Of a stretch of 64,000 nt of DNA, positions 9,840 through 18,956 are shown in pieces. Under the pieces are notes generated by a model that was not told where the DNA came from, did no database searches, and worked only from the letters and a program-made list of their open reading frames with translations. Source of the DNA: Cryoendolithus antarcticus (Eukaryota > Ascomycota > Dothideomycetes > Cladosporiales > Cladosporiaceae). Each line of letters starts with the position of its first letter. The first letter of the stretch is position 1. The DNA lies in NCBI GenBank assembly GCA_002077065.1, contig NAJO01000031.1, positions 124,001 through 188,000 on the forward strand, given 5' to 3'. Both the position numbers and the translations under genes were made by a program.

Positions 9840-11131
9840 ATGGTCGCCCAGAAGTCCACCGGAACCAAGAAGGCCTCGACCGGAGCCACCAAGACGTATG
9901 TCAACCTCATTCCCAGCCTCAGCGCCGGGTGAGGAAGCGCAACGCAGTCGGTCTGCTGCAACTCGCATGCTCGACGAAAAGCACTCTCGGCCTCGATCCT
10001 GCGCGATGTCAGCAATGGCTCGTCAGAATGCGAGCGCCTGAATGAGAGGGACAATGTGCCTTTGGCATAGTCGATGTTGTCACACAACATCAGACAAACA
10101 TACCCAGTGCTTTGCGGAGAATGCATGAGAGCCAGCAGACCACTGTGCCGCACTTCTTCGCTCGGAGCCAACCGCCTCCTGAGGTGTGTGCTCTCGCAGA
10201 CCGACTGACACACTCGTTACAGGAGCGTCCCCACCAAGGACCAGATTCTGGTGCCTGAGACTCTGCTCAAGAAGCGCAAGAGTCAGGAGAAGGAGCGCGC
10301 TGAGAAGGCCGCCGAGCGTGACACCCGCAAGAAGGTAATCATATTTCCTGAAGGTACCCGGTTGCAGTGATTATACCTACCCATCCTTCACGACTAGCTT
10401 CGGCAATGTTGTCGTTTTGTTAACCATCTTTCGGATATGAGCAACTCAATATGCACTGTATGATGCAAGTACATAGTGACTGTCACTGACATCAGCAACA
10501 GGACTCGAAGACCAAGCGCGAGACCATCTTCAAGCGCGCCGAGTCCTACGTCAAGGAGTACCGCGATGCCGAGCGCGAGAAGATCCGCCTCCACCGCGTG
10601 GCCAAGCAGGAGGGCAGCTACTTCGTCCCCGCCGAGCCCAAGCTAGTCTTCGTCGTCCGCATCAAGGGTATCAACAAGATCGACCCCAAGAAGCGCAAGA
10701 CCCTGCAACTCCTCCGTCTCCTTCAAATCAATAATGGCGTCTTCATCCGCCTCACAAAAGCCACCACCGAGATGCTCAAGATCGTCGAGCCGTTCGTCGC
10801 CTACGGCTACCCTAACCTGAAGTCCGTCCGCGAGCTCATCTACAAGCGCGGGTATGCGAAGACCTCGCAAAAGCAGCGCATCCCTCTCACCGACAACGCG
10901 ATCATTGAGGAGCACCTTGGCAAATTCGGCATTGTGTGCATGGAGGACCTGATCCACGAGATCTACATGGTCGGACCCAACTTCAAGGCTGCTAGCAACT
11001 TCTTGTGGCCATTCAAGCTCAGCAATCCTACTGGTGGGTTCAGGACGCGCAAGTTCAGGCATTTCGTTGAAGGTGGTGACTTGGGCAACCGGGAGGAGAA
11101 CATCAACGCTCTCATCAAGCAGATGAACTAG
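9840..11131 (+). CDS. RPL7: 60S ribosomal protein L7 (uL30)
   Basis: Large-subunit ribosomal protein of 265 residues in three exons: 9840-9895, 10223-10334 and 10502-11131. Exon 1 ([11 protein letters not shown]) ends in phase 2 before gtatgt. Exon 2 ([20 protein letters not shown]) ends before gtaatc. Exon 3 begins [20 protein letters not shown] and contains the L30 fold: [51 protein letters not shown] and the C-terminal [19 protein letters not shown]. Intron 1 is long for this genome (327 nt) and intron 2 is 167 nt. Yeast RPL7 introns host box C/D snoRNAs. I looked for one here and found only weak boxes. Intron 1 holds a perfect 8-bp hairpin (gatgttgt/acaacatc) near 10073-10091. Confidence 0.95.
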
Positions 11132-11315
11132 ATTAGGTCTAGTTGTCGGGGTACATAGTCGGAGTCAAGCAACGCAGGCACGCAGCAGGCACGATGGCCG
11201 CTACTGCTCAGACAGCGTCAAAAAGCAATACACGCCGATGCATCAATCACGTCTCATGGCCATTCAGATACATCTATGTGTTTATCGTCCATCTCATCAC
11301 CTCATATCCATAGTC

Positions 11316-13541
11316 CTACAACGCGACAGCCTCCCCAATAGCCTTAGCCAACCTCCTGTACTCCTTCAACAGCTCGTCAACTTCCCCGATCCTCAACTCC
11401 CCAGCATCCTTGACTTCCAGAAACCTCTTCCTAGGCGGCTTGATCTTTTTAAGCTCTGCTAACGCTTCGACGGCATTCAAATCATCTTCGCCCGTGCTAG
11501 CCTCTGTCGTCACCAACGCTTTGTTCGTCATTGCTGTCGGCGCGCTTTTCTCTAACGTAGGTGTCGGCGGTTGGCTGCCAGTCTTGGGCACGTTCCCGCC
11601 TCCGAATCGCGGAAAGGAGGGCACACCGAAGCGGTTGAGTGGGTTGAGAGAGTTCATGAAGTTCGCTGCTGCTTGTAACGGCTGTTCGTCTTTCTCTTTC
11701 TCCTTCTCCACTGGCTGGGAGAACGCGACGCGTTTGGCGCTACTGCCTGACTTTGTTGAATCGACACTTGTGTCTCGAAGCGGTTTACGGCCGGCGAGTA
11801 GCTCGAGCACCTTGTTCTCTGATGCTGAGGTCGAGGTCGGCGGCTTAGTGGGAAGAGGATCTTCGGTGAGGGCGGGTGAGGATTGTCCGCTCATGTGCTC
11901 GTCTTCGTCTATCGGCGAGACAGGCGAAGAGACCAATCTCCGGGCGTCTTCAAGTGTTTTGGGAAGTGGTGAATTGTCCGGCACTTGGTCTTTGAAACGG
12001 CCGAAGAGTGTCTTCAAACTTGTCTCCAGAGTGCCATTGATGCTATCGTAGACTTTGTCGGCTGCGTTGAGAAAGTTGTCGCGGGAGGCTTCAAGACGAT
12101 CGGCTTGAGCCTGGACCATGCTGCTGATCTTACGGTTGGGCGGTGCAGGCCGGACGGGTGTTGTAGGTAAAGGGAGCGGGAGAGGTTTGGTGCTTTGATC
12201 TGATGAAACTGCCGATATTTGTGAGGTCTCAGGCTTGAGCGCGTGGGGGGTGGCGGTCTGCAGCATGGACTGCTTCTCTGTGATTGGGGTCGATGGCCGC
12301 GAAGAGGACTTCGCTGGACCTTCTGGGAGTTCGTCAGGGCGTAGAGATGAAAGGTCGACGGTCTCCAAGAATGAGATCGAGGCTTCCAGGTTTACTAGGC
12401 AGTAGGCTGCTTCGCCATCGACTTTGCTAGACGCGCGGAAGCGTTGAATGAAGTTCAGATTACTGATCACGTTCAAGCCTTCGGGTGGTGTGGTGATCAG
12501 AGTGTAGATAAGTGTAGGCAATATCTCGTCTGCTGACGACGAAGCTGGAAAGACTTGCGACAGTGTCTCAACAATGCTCTTGTGTGCTGCGGTGAGGTGC
12601 TGCAGTTTGCCAAGCGAGTGATGCTCATCATCCATCCGCTGCAGAGCTTCTCTTGCCGGAGCAAGCGATTCGAAAATCTGCGCCTCATTATCCTCGGCGG
12701 TCTTTCGTATGTGATCAACCCCAGGCTCTTGATCCAGATGCAGCTCCTTCAGCCCAATGCCTACCAAAGAGAGTGCTGCAGTGCGAGACCTCAACTTGCC
12801 GTCCCTAGCATCGTCGTCTGTACTCCGGTGCTTCCATATCCGCTCGTACATCTTCTCACATACACTGCGTTCGACTGCTTCCTCCAGTGCAAGTCGCTTC
12901 ATCTCTAATGATCTCCTGGCCTTCTTCCTCTGAGACACCTCGGATGGGGTCAGCATCTCGCCCCCGCTTAAGCTCGCTGGGCTATCTCCACGCTTCGCAC
13001 CAGAGCCAGCTCGGGCTCTTGTCTTACCAGTTCGTGAGGCTGTAACGTCATCATCTCTGCGTCTGCCAATACGAGCAGTCAGGATCGCAATATGGGTCGA
13101 GATCTGCGAAGCTGCTCGCTCGTAGAAGTCCTGGAACATGTCTGACAAGACATCGGCTGACAGCGGTGCTGGATGCACCTTCGCATTGAGACTTTCCAAG
13201 AAGCGTTCAGTAAGACTCCGTATCTCAATCGGCAGCTCATCTAGAGCTGTGGGGAGCTTCAGCTCTGGCGTAGAGGTTTCCATTTCCGACGCCTCATGCT
13301 CGTCGTCAGCATGCCCGTTCTCGAAGACGTCCGATCGTGGACCCTTCCCTGGCATGTCCGGCGCAGTATCGATATGTCTAGCTTCAGGTATTGTAGGAAT
13401 GCCAGAGACTTGTATCGTGCTCGCTCGTTTGCGAGGTGACAGAGGGTCTTGAGTGGGTGGTTCCATGCGTGTGAATGACCTGGACGGATGCAGCGCCTTG
13501 GGTCGTCCATCGCGAGAAGAGGTCGCAGTGGTTGTCGACAT
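11316..13541 (-). CDS. VPS9-domain protein (probable Rab5-type GEF)
   Basis: Predicted guanine-nucleotide exchange factor for endosomal Rab5/Vps21-class GTPases, 741 residues. The N-terminal 120 residues are Ser/Pro rich. A helical stretch follows (ERFLESLNAKVHPAPLSADV...FYERAASQISTHIAIL). The VPS9 domain runs from about RLALEEAVERSVCEKMYERIW to ILPTLIYTLITTPPEGLNVIS, NLNFIQRFRASSKVDGEA and AYCLVNLEASISFLETVDLS; the D/E-ILPTLIY and EA-YCLVNLEAAISFL-type blocks are diagnostic. The C-terminal 280 residues are low-complexity, with a final KKIKPPRKRFLEV...LLKEYRRLAKAI helix. Start ATG 13541 is preferred; the frame is open upstream to 13628 without a better ATG context. The gene is intronless and convergent with RPL7. 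Confidence 0.85.
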   Translation of the reverse strand: MSTTTATSSRDGRPKALHPSRSFTRMEPPTQDPLSPRKRASTIQVSGIPTIPEARHIDTAPDMPGKGPRSDVFENGHADDEHEASEMETSTPELKLPTALDELPIEIRSLTERFLESLNAKVHPAPLSADVLSDMFQDFYERAASQISTHIAILTARIGRRRDDDVTASRTGKTRARAGSGAKRGDSPASLSGGEMLTPSEVSQRKKARRSLEMKRLALEEAVERSVCEKMYERIWKHRSTDDDARDGKLRSRTAALSLVGIGLKELHLDQEPGVDHIRKTAEDNEAQIFESLAPAREALQRMDDEHHSLGKLQHLTAAHKSIVETLSQVFPASSSADEILPTLIYTLITTPPEGLNVISNLNFIQRFRASSKVDGEAAYCLVNLEASISFLETVDLSSLRPDELPEGPAKSSSRPSTPITEKQSMLQTATPHALKPETSQISAVSSDQSTKPLPLPLPTTPVRPAPPNRKISSMVQAQADRLEASRDNFLNAADKVYDSINGTLETSLKTLFGRFKDQVPDNSPLPKTLEDARRLVSSPVSPIDEDEHMSGQSSPALTEDPLPTKPPTSTSASENKVLELLAGRKPLRDTSVDSTKSGSSAKRVAFSQPVEKEKEKDEQPLQAAANFMNSLNPLNRFGVPSFPRFGGGNVPKTGSQPPTPTLEKSAPTAMTNKALVTTEASTGEDDLNAVEALAELKKIKPPRKRFLEVKDAGELRIGEVDELLKEYRRLAKAIGEAVAL

Positions 13542-14022
13542 GGTGACGCCGTTCACGACGAGGTATCGCTCGATCAGCACTCCAGCTCCAAGCTCATCCT
13601 TTTCAATCTTGCAAAACTCGGACGTCAATGGACGGTAAAGTGAGGAAATGTGCTAAGCGAAGGTATGAGACAAGAGATCCAGCTCTTCAGTCCCGTGAGT
13701 CCTCTCCGGTGGCAGCCTTAGCATGCCATGGGCTGCGTAAGGCTGCTCGTCACCAGAGGTTCCAGACAATGCAAGGACCCCACTCGCGCCTTCCCCATGT
13801 GAACCCTAACCCGAAGCCTGCAGTCACTGGTGCCGCCCGCGCATGACGATATGATCGGCCATGCATCACGATCAACAATAAACACCTCCATCATTCTTGC
13901 CGCCTAAGACAGCTAAGTCTCGTGACCTACGCGGACTTCCATCTTCGCTGTAGAGTAGCCACATGCGATGCCTTATCAACTCGTCGCCCGGTCGAGCACG
14001 AGTGATACCCTCTTACGCCACC
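13542..14022. other. Divergent promoter region (VPS9-domain gene / ATG15)
   Basis: Shared upstream region of two divergent genes. It contains an isolated telomere-like motif CCCTAACCC (13804-13812). The ATG15 frame is open upstream to another ATG at 13963, which would add 20 residues. Confidence 0.5.
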
Positions 14023-15984
14023 ATGTACGGTAGCCTAGTGCTGTACTTGTTGTCATGTTCTGCTGGATGGACCGACGCCGCGAGGACACCGAGGCAGAAA
14101 GCTGAGCAGAGGAATTCGAACGTGATCTTGCCACCTAGGCTTGAGCAGGATGTGGGAGATGCGGATCTGCCTAGAGCACTTGGCGAGAAGGTGTTCTCGC
14201 TAAGACACATCTACCATCGTGGAGCACAGCGGTATCCGGACTTGCACCGATATGTTGACGTCCCGAGTGAGGCGAAGCTATGGGTGACGGACGACAGTGG
14301 CAACAAGGAGCTAGCTCCCACGACACTGCGCGCCAAGGCAGCAACGAGACGGATACAGCGGCTATCAGATCGCAAGAAGGAGACTCTAGATCACATACTG
14401 GAGTATGCTCAAGTGTATGGCGAATCCGCAAGTTTGCCGTCATCTGCTTGGACGACAGACGAGGTGGCGGGTCCGAATGTCACAGACAAGGAGACTGTAG
14501 TAAGCTTCGCGAAAATGGCGAACAATGCCTACACCGAGGGTATCACGCAGCCTGACTGGATGGAGGTTGGAGGCGGCTTCAACTATACCGAAGACTTTGG
14601 CTGGGAGAATGATGGACTTCGTGGACACATCTTCGCGGACAACAAGAACGAGACCGTAGTGATTGGGCTGAAAGGCACTTCGATGGCAGTGTTCGATGGC
14701 GCAGGCACTACCGGACACGACAAGCTCAACGACAATCTTTTCGCCTCATGTTGCTGCGCGCAGGGCGGGCAGTACCTCTGGAAGCCAGTCTGTGACTGCA
14801 TGACCGACACGTACACCTGCAACTCGACCTGCCTCGTCAAGAGCCTCAAGCAGAAGAGTCACTACTACACGGCAGTGCGAGATCTGTACCACAATGTGAC
14901 TGAGCGATATCCGCATGCCGACATCTGGTTGACAGGGCACTCTTTGGGAGGCGTTGTCAGCTCACTACTGGGCTTGACGTACGGACTTCCCACACTGACC
15001 TTTGAAGCATACCCCGATGCTCTGGCAGCTAGTCGCTTGGGCTTGCCGATTCCCCCAGGCTACAAGATCGGTGCCCATCACACGAGACCAGAGACTGGCA
15101 TATACCACTTCGGGCACACTGCAGATCCAATCTTCATGGGCACCTGCAATGCGGCATCAAGTTTATGTACCATTGGCGGCTACGCATTTCAGAGTCAATG
15201 CCACACCTCCATGGTGTGCACGTACGATACTGTAGAAGACTTCGGCTGGCGCGTGGGTCTCGGGACTCATCGCATTACCAGTGTGATCAGAGACGTTTTG
15301 GAGAAGTACGATACTGTGCCAAAGTGCGAACAGGATATTGAGTGCCAAGACTGCTTCAATTGGAAGTTCTTCGAGAGCAACAGCAGTGAGACGACCACCA
15401 CACGTTCTGCTACGAGTACCAAGACGAGTACGAGGACACGCACAGAGACTTGTAAGACGCCGGGCTGGTGGGGTTGCTTGGACGAAAGCACGACTACTTC
15501 TGGCTCCACGACCTCCACATCCTCGTCGTCGTCTAGTGAGAGCTCGACAACCACCTGCCACACCCCAGGCTGGTTCGGCTGTAAAGATGAGATCACTACC
15601 ACAATCACCTCGTCGTCATCCTCGTCAACTTCAGCCGGCACTCGGGCGCCAGCGCCGAGTGCCTCTACCACACCAGCACCCACTGCTTCAGCGACAAGTA
15701 CCTCCATCTGCAAAACACCAGGCTGGCTTGGCTGCAATGATCCCACCACCACACCGTCTTCGTCCTCAGCAACGCCCTCATCAACTCTTAAGCACACGAC
15801 CGCCTCGCAAACCAGCACGACATGCACATCAGCAGACTGGTTCGGCTTCGTATGCGTGGACCCCTCATCTACTGAGTCCAAGGCGAAGCCTAGTAAGACC
15901 AGTACGCCGAAGAAGAAACGGAGATGCAGAGAACGGGATTGGTGGGGATGGTGTAAGATGGACGCGGAAAGGAATGATTTGTAG
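14023..15984 (+). CDS. ATG15: Autophagy-related vacuolar lipase Atg15
   Basis: Atg15 is a type II membrane phospholipase that dissolves autophagic and Cvt bodies in the vacuole. The 653 residues begin with an uncleaved-anchor-like segment (YGSLVLYLLSCSAGW). The lipase-3 catalytic core has the nucleophile in TGHSLGGVVS (Ser about 307), and family blocks GLKGTSM, CCAQGG, HFGHTADPIFMGTCN, FQSQCHTSMVCTYDTVEDFGW, GTHRITSVIRDVL and CEDC-type ECQDCFNWKFF. After about residue 455 the tail is Ser/Thr rich with four or five spaced Cys-Trp modules of the form C-x-TPGW-x-GC. ATG 14023 (gccaccATGT) has the best context; ATG 13963 is the alternative. There is no intron. The core resembles Atg15 throughout; the modular tail is unusual in its regularity. 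Confidence 0.92.
   Translation: MYGSLVLYLLSCSAGWTDAARTPRQKAEQRNSNVILPPRLEQDVGDADLPRALGEKVFSLRHIYHRGAQRYPDLHRYVDVPSEAKLWVTDDSGNKELAPTTLRAKAATRRIQRLSDRKKETLDHILEYAQVYGESASLPSSAWTTDEVAGPNVTDKETVVSFAKMANNAYTEGITQPDWMEVGGGFNYTEDFGWENDGLRGHIFADNKNETVVIGLKGTSMAVFDGAGTTGHDKLNDNLFASCCCAQGGQYLWKPVCDCMTDTYTCNSTCLVKSLKQKSHYYTAVRDLYHNVTERYPHADIWLTGHSLGGVVSSLLGLTYGLPTLTFEAYPDALAASRLGLPIPPGYKIGAHHTRPETGIYHFGHTADPIFMGTCNAASSLCTIGGYAFQSQCHTSMVCTYDTVEDFGWRVGLGTHRITSVIRDVLEKYDTVPKCEQDIECQDCFNWKFFESNSSETTTTRSATSTKTSTRTRTETCKTPGWWGCLDESTTTSGSTTSTSSSSSSESSTTTCHTPGWFGCKDEITTTITSSSSSSTSAGTRAPAPSASTTPAPTASATSTSICKTPGWLGCNDPTTTPSSSSATPSSTLKHTTASQTSTTCTSADWFGFVCVDPSSTESKAKPSKTSTPKKKRRCRERDWWGWCKMDAERNDL
15415..15970 (+). 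repeat. Tandem Cys-Trp modules in the ATG15 tail
   Basis: Within the ATG15 coding sequence, Ser/Thr-rich linkers of about 30 residues separate related modules: CKTPGWWGCLDE, CHTPGWFGCKDE, CKTPGWLGCNDP, CTSADWFGFVCVDP and a terminal CRERDWWGWCKMD. The first three are clearly the same unit; the last two are diverged. Each has two cysteines around an aromatic core, which would suit small disulfide knots in the lumen. Confidence 0.8.
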
Positions 15985-16231
15985 TGGGGACTAGGGCTTT
16001 GCATAGTACATGTACGGCGCATATGGGAGGGAACAGGGGAGGGGCTGATGACTTACGCAGATTTTGATGTAAGAGTACCGCATGAACGCTATTACCACCC
16101 TACAACTGTCAGACACACCCATGACCGTTCAAAGTGCTCGCGGCCGCAAGAGTTCCTGATTCATATGCATTGACTTGGTATCGACGTTGCGGTACTAAGA
16201 CGCTATACGACGCACACACCACTTGCGGTCC

Positions 16232-18200
16232 TCACCGAGACAGCACGCTCCTCATCGCCCGTCCCAGCCTCTTCACCCCGTCCATCTCCCACTTCTGACA
16301 TCTCCAAGCAACGAAGTAATCTGGCCGGACAAGCACACACCCAGTCTCTTCCACCTCACGCAATTTCTCCCACTCCAGATACCGATCCGCCCACTGCTTG
16401 CCATACCCGATCGAGAAAGCCTCAAGTGGCACACCAAGCTCCGCGCTTACCTGCTTGGCAGCAGCGAGCCAGCCGTCGCCACCAATGCCAGTAAGCAGCG
16501 TGAACCGACCTTTGCCGGCTAGGTCGAGCGTTGAGATGGCTTTCGACGGCACAACATTGCTGAGCCAGGCGTGTGGGAGCCGAGCGCCAGGGTAAGTAGA
16601 TGGCTGATAGTGCTCTACTGGATCTCGTGTGAATGCTGGACGAGGTGCCGGTTCGTCCGCTGTGTAGATCGCGGTGGAGGTGTAGCGTTGATTCATCTCC
16701 ACTCCCAAGCCATGTTCTTCGCGATCAATGAGTTTCAGTGCTGCTTGGAACTGCGAGCGGCGTTGGAAGCCGGCTGGAGAGTCTTCTCTGAGTTCACGGA
16801 GAGCGGCAGCGCCGTCGGACGGGTTGGCTTCGAAATTTCCGAGCAGTCGCCAGATCTCGATGTGGTTTCGCAGCGAGGCGTTGGCTTGGAAGACGACGTT
16901 TTGACCGACAGGCTGACGCTCGGCATTGTAGGTGTCTAGTAAACCGCGACCGGCCCAGCCACAGTTAACGTAGGCGACCTTCCAGGCCAGGTTATGCGCG
17001 TCTTGGATGCAGGTGTTCGAGCCGAGACCGTGGTTTGGAGGATGTCGATGGACTGCGTCACCGAGACAGAAGACGGAGCCTTTACTGTAGACGTTTGCGG
17101 ATGTCTCGTTGATCTGCCAGGTCGAGACACCTTTGATCTTGAACTCTATGGAATCGTCGCCTATGAGTTCGCGGACACGATCTACGTAGTCTTCTGCGGG
17201 ACGAGCTTTGCGTTCGGCGCCAGGCTTGGGAAAGATGATGCAGAGCCACTCGTGCCAGGGCTTGACCATGCGGATACAGCCTATCCAAGCGAAGTCTGGA
17301 GCTTCGCGGTCAGGTTGCAGGAGCCAGTGGAGATTGCCTTTACGGTCGTCGATTATGTGTGACATGTCGGCTTCGATGAGGAGGTTAATGGCAAAGCCGC
17401 CACCGGGCTTCTCGGTGAAGGGCAGCCCGAGGGACTTGGCTATGCGGCTACGGCCACCATCTGCGCCGAAGAGGTGCTTACAGCGGATAGTATAGGTATG
17501 GTCTGAGACTAAGTCACGCAGGGTGCAGCGGACACCGCCATGCTCTGAAACTTGGTCGAAAGAGACGAGCTCGGTGCTGAAGCGGCAGTGAAAGCCATTC
17601 TGTGAGGCATAGCGGGTCAAGAGTGGCTCGAGCAGAGTCTGAGGTAGGTCCAGGGGTTCAGATGGGCTTGCTAGCTCGTAGTCGCCCTGATACAGTCAGC
17701 GACCGGTAAGTAGACAGGGATTCAGAATTAAGTCTACCTTGCGTCTCGGCGAGTTGCCCCAGGAAAAGATGCGGGCGTACTCTTCGCCTGCCATACTATG
17801 AGACCATCGAGTATGGACCATGCAATCGCCCGAAGTACCGATCTTGTAACATTCCTCGTCGAGTCCAATGTCGCGCAAACAATCTGAATCTTATTAGTCG
17901 AAGCTTGCGGACCTAGTCTCTCATTCTACAAACCTAAAGCTGCCATGTTTGTTATGTGAGCTCGTGGAGTGTCCGCATTGCTCGGCTGGTTGCTGATCAT
18001 CAGCCCGCTCATGCCTAAAGACTTGTGAGCTTTCGTCTCAGTGACAAATAGACGACATTGATACCATTTTGAGCAAGGAAGCAGCCCAACGAGCCTCCCG
18101 CCGGACCAGTGCCAACGATGAGGTAGTCTATGATCTTCTCGCTCTCGCCTTTAGCCTTTCGCAACGCTGGAGTGCCGTTGATGATCCCGTTGGCGGCCAT
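16232..18200 (-). CDS. FAD-dependent aromatic monooxygenase (phenol hydroxylase / TfdB type)
   Basis: Predicted NAD(P)H-dependent flavoprotein that adds a hydroxyl ortho to an existing phenolic group. Four exons (18200-18065, 18014-17934, 17883-17738, 17686-16232) join in phase to 605 residues. The N-terminal dinucleotide fold is DYLIVGTGPAGGSLGCFL. It is followed by DTPRAHITNMAALDCLRDIG, a stretch typical of chlorophenol and phenol hydroxylases. The second FAD contact is HLFGADGGRSRIAKSLGLPF, and the GD motif is VFCLGDAVHRHPPNHGLGSNTC. A C-terminal thioredoxin-like domain (about the last 150 residues, from GARLPHAWL) suits the phenol-hydroxylase branch. The gene is divergent from the P450 gene, with a CGG-N3-CCG palindrome 20-30 nt upstream of its ATG. 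It opens a cluster of catabolic-looking genes. The substrate is unknown. Confidence 0.9.
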
Positions 18201-18956
18201 TGCGACGAGCCTGGCCGAGTCGGTAGCCGATTGAACAGAGCGAGTCTGCCATATTGTACTCAGATGGATGCATGATTCAAGCCACGCTCGCGATCACCCC
18301 AGTACAGGATGCGCTCGTAGCCCAGTATCACGAGGGGATGGCATGCTTCGTTGCCGATGGGGTTCGTGGGGTACCGAGGGTCCACCTGACTGGGACCGCA
18401 TCGCATTAGGGCCAGCATTCAAGGTCATTGAGGGTAATGCCGACATGCAAGACCAGATGTTATTGCTGTCAGAGCTCAGGTCGCAGGAAATCAGCTGAAT
18501 GGCCTGCGAGCTGCTTATGTGGTCACCTATCGAACCTCAGGGCTGGGATAAAGCGACTGGGGGAACATGAAGGCCAGGGGCAGACAAAAATGCCAAGACG
18601 ACTCCAACTCCTCCACCTTTCCCAAGATGAGACCTTGACTCATCGACTCCCGCCACAGCTCGCTCTCATGGCAGTAGGGGAGCTGGGCGCCAACTTCTCC
18701 GGTACCTTTTCAGACCTACTGGAGCTTTGTCATGTATAGACGGCCTGGTCGCGCCACTGCCGCTTAGTAGATCAACAGACATGGGGTTCGATGCGGGGAT
18801 GCATCTGACCCCATGGAGAGCTGGGCGCTCACTGTAGGACGTGTCCGCATATGAGCAAGGGCGAGGCAAGTGTCGTAGTAGGCAAGTGTTGATCTACTGT
18901 TCCTTTGGCTCTGGTTACCTCTTCCTTATCGCTGAGCACATACAAGCCGGCCCAAG
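18201..18956. other. Divergent promoter region (FAD monooxygenase / P450)
   Basis: About 0.75 kb between two divergent oxidoreductase genes. The CGG palindrome is described separately. Open frames here are short and unlike proteins. The first coding exon of the P450 may extend into this stretch, because that gene shows no ATG in its first recognised exon. Confidence 0.5.
18220..18230. promoter_or_regulatory. CGG-N3-CCG palindrome, candidate Zn2Cys6 regulator site
   Basis: The perfect inverted repeat TCGGTAGCCGA lies 20-30 nt upstream of the FAD monooxygenase ATG. An everted CCG-N3-CGG (CCGAGTCGG) overlaps it on the left. Zn2Cys6 dimers commonly bind paired CGG half-sites, and such a regulator is encoded 6 kb away. 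Location and symmetry are seen; binding is inference. Confidence 0.35.

Noticed and set aside
9788..10213. 141-codon minus-strand frame
   Set aside because: Lies antisense to RPL7 exon 1 and intron 1; no domain.
13804..13812. CCCTAACCC telomere-like motif
   Set aside because: A single 9-bp copy in a promoter region is expected by chance and is not an interstitial telomere.
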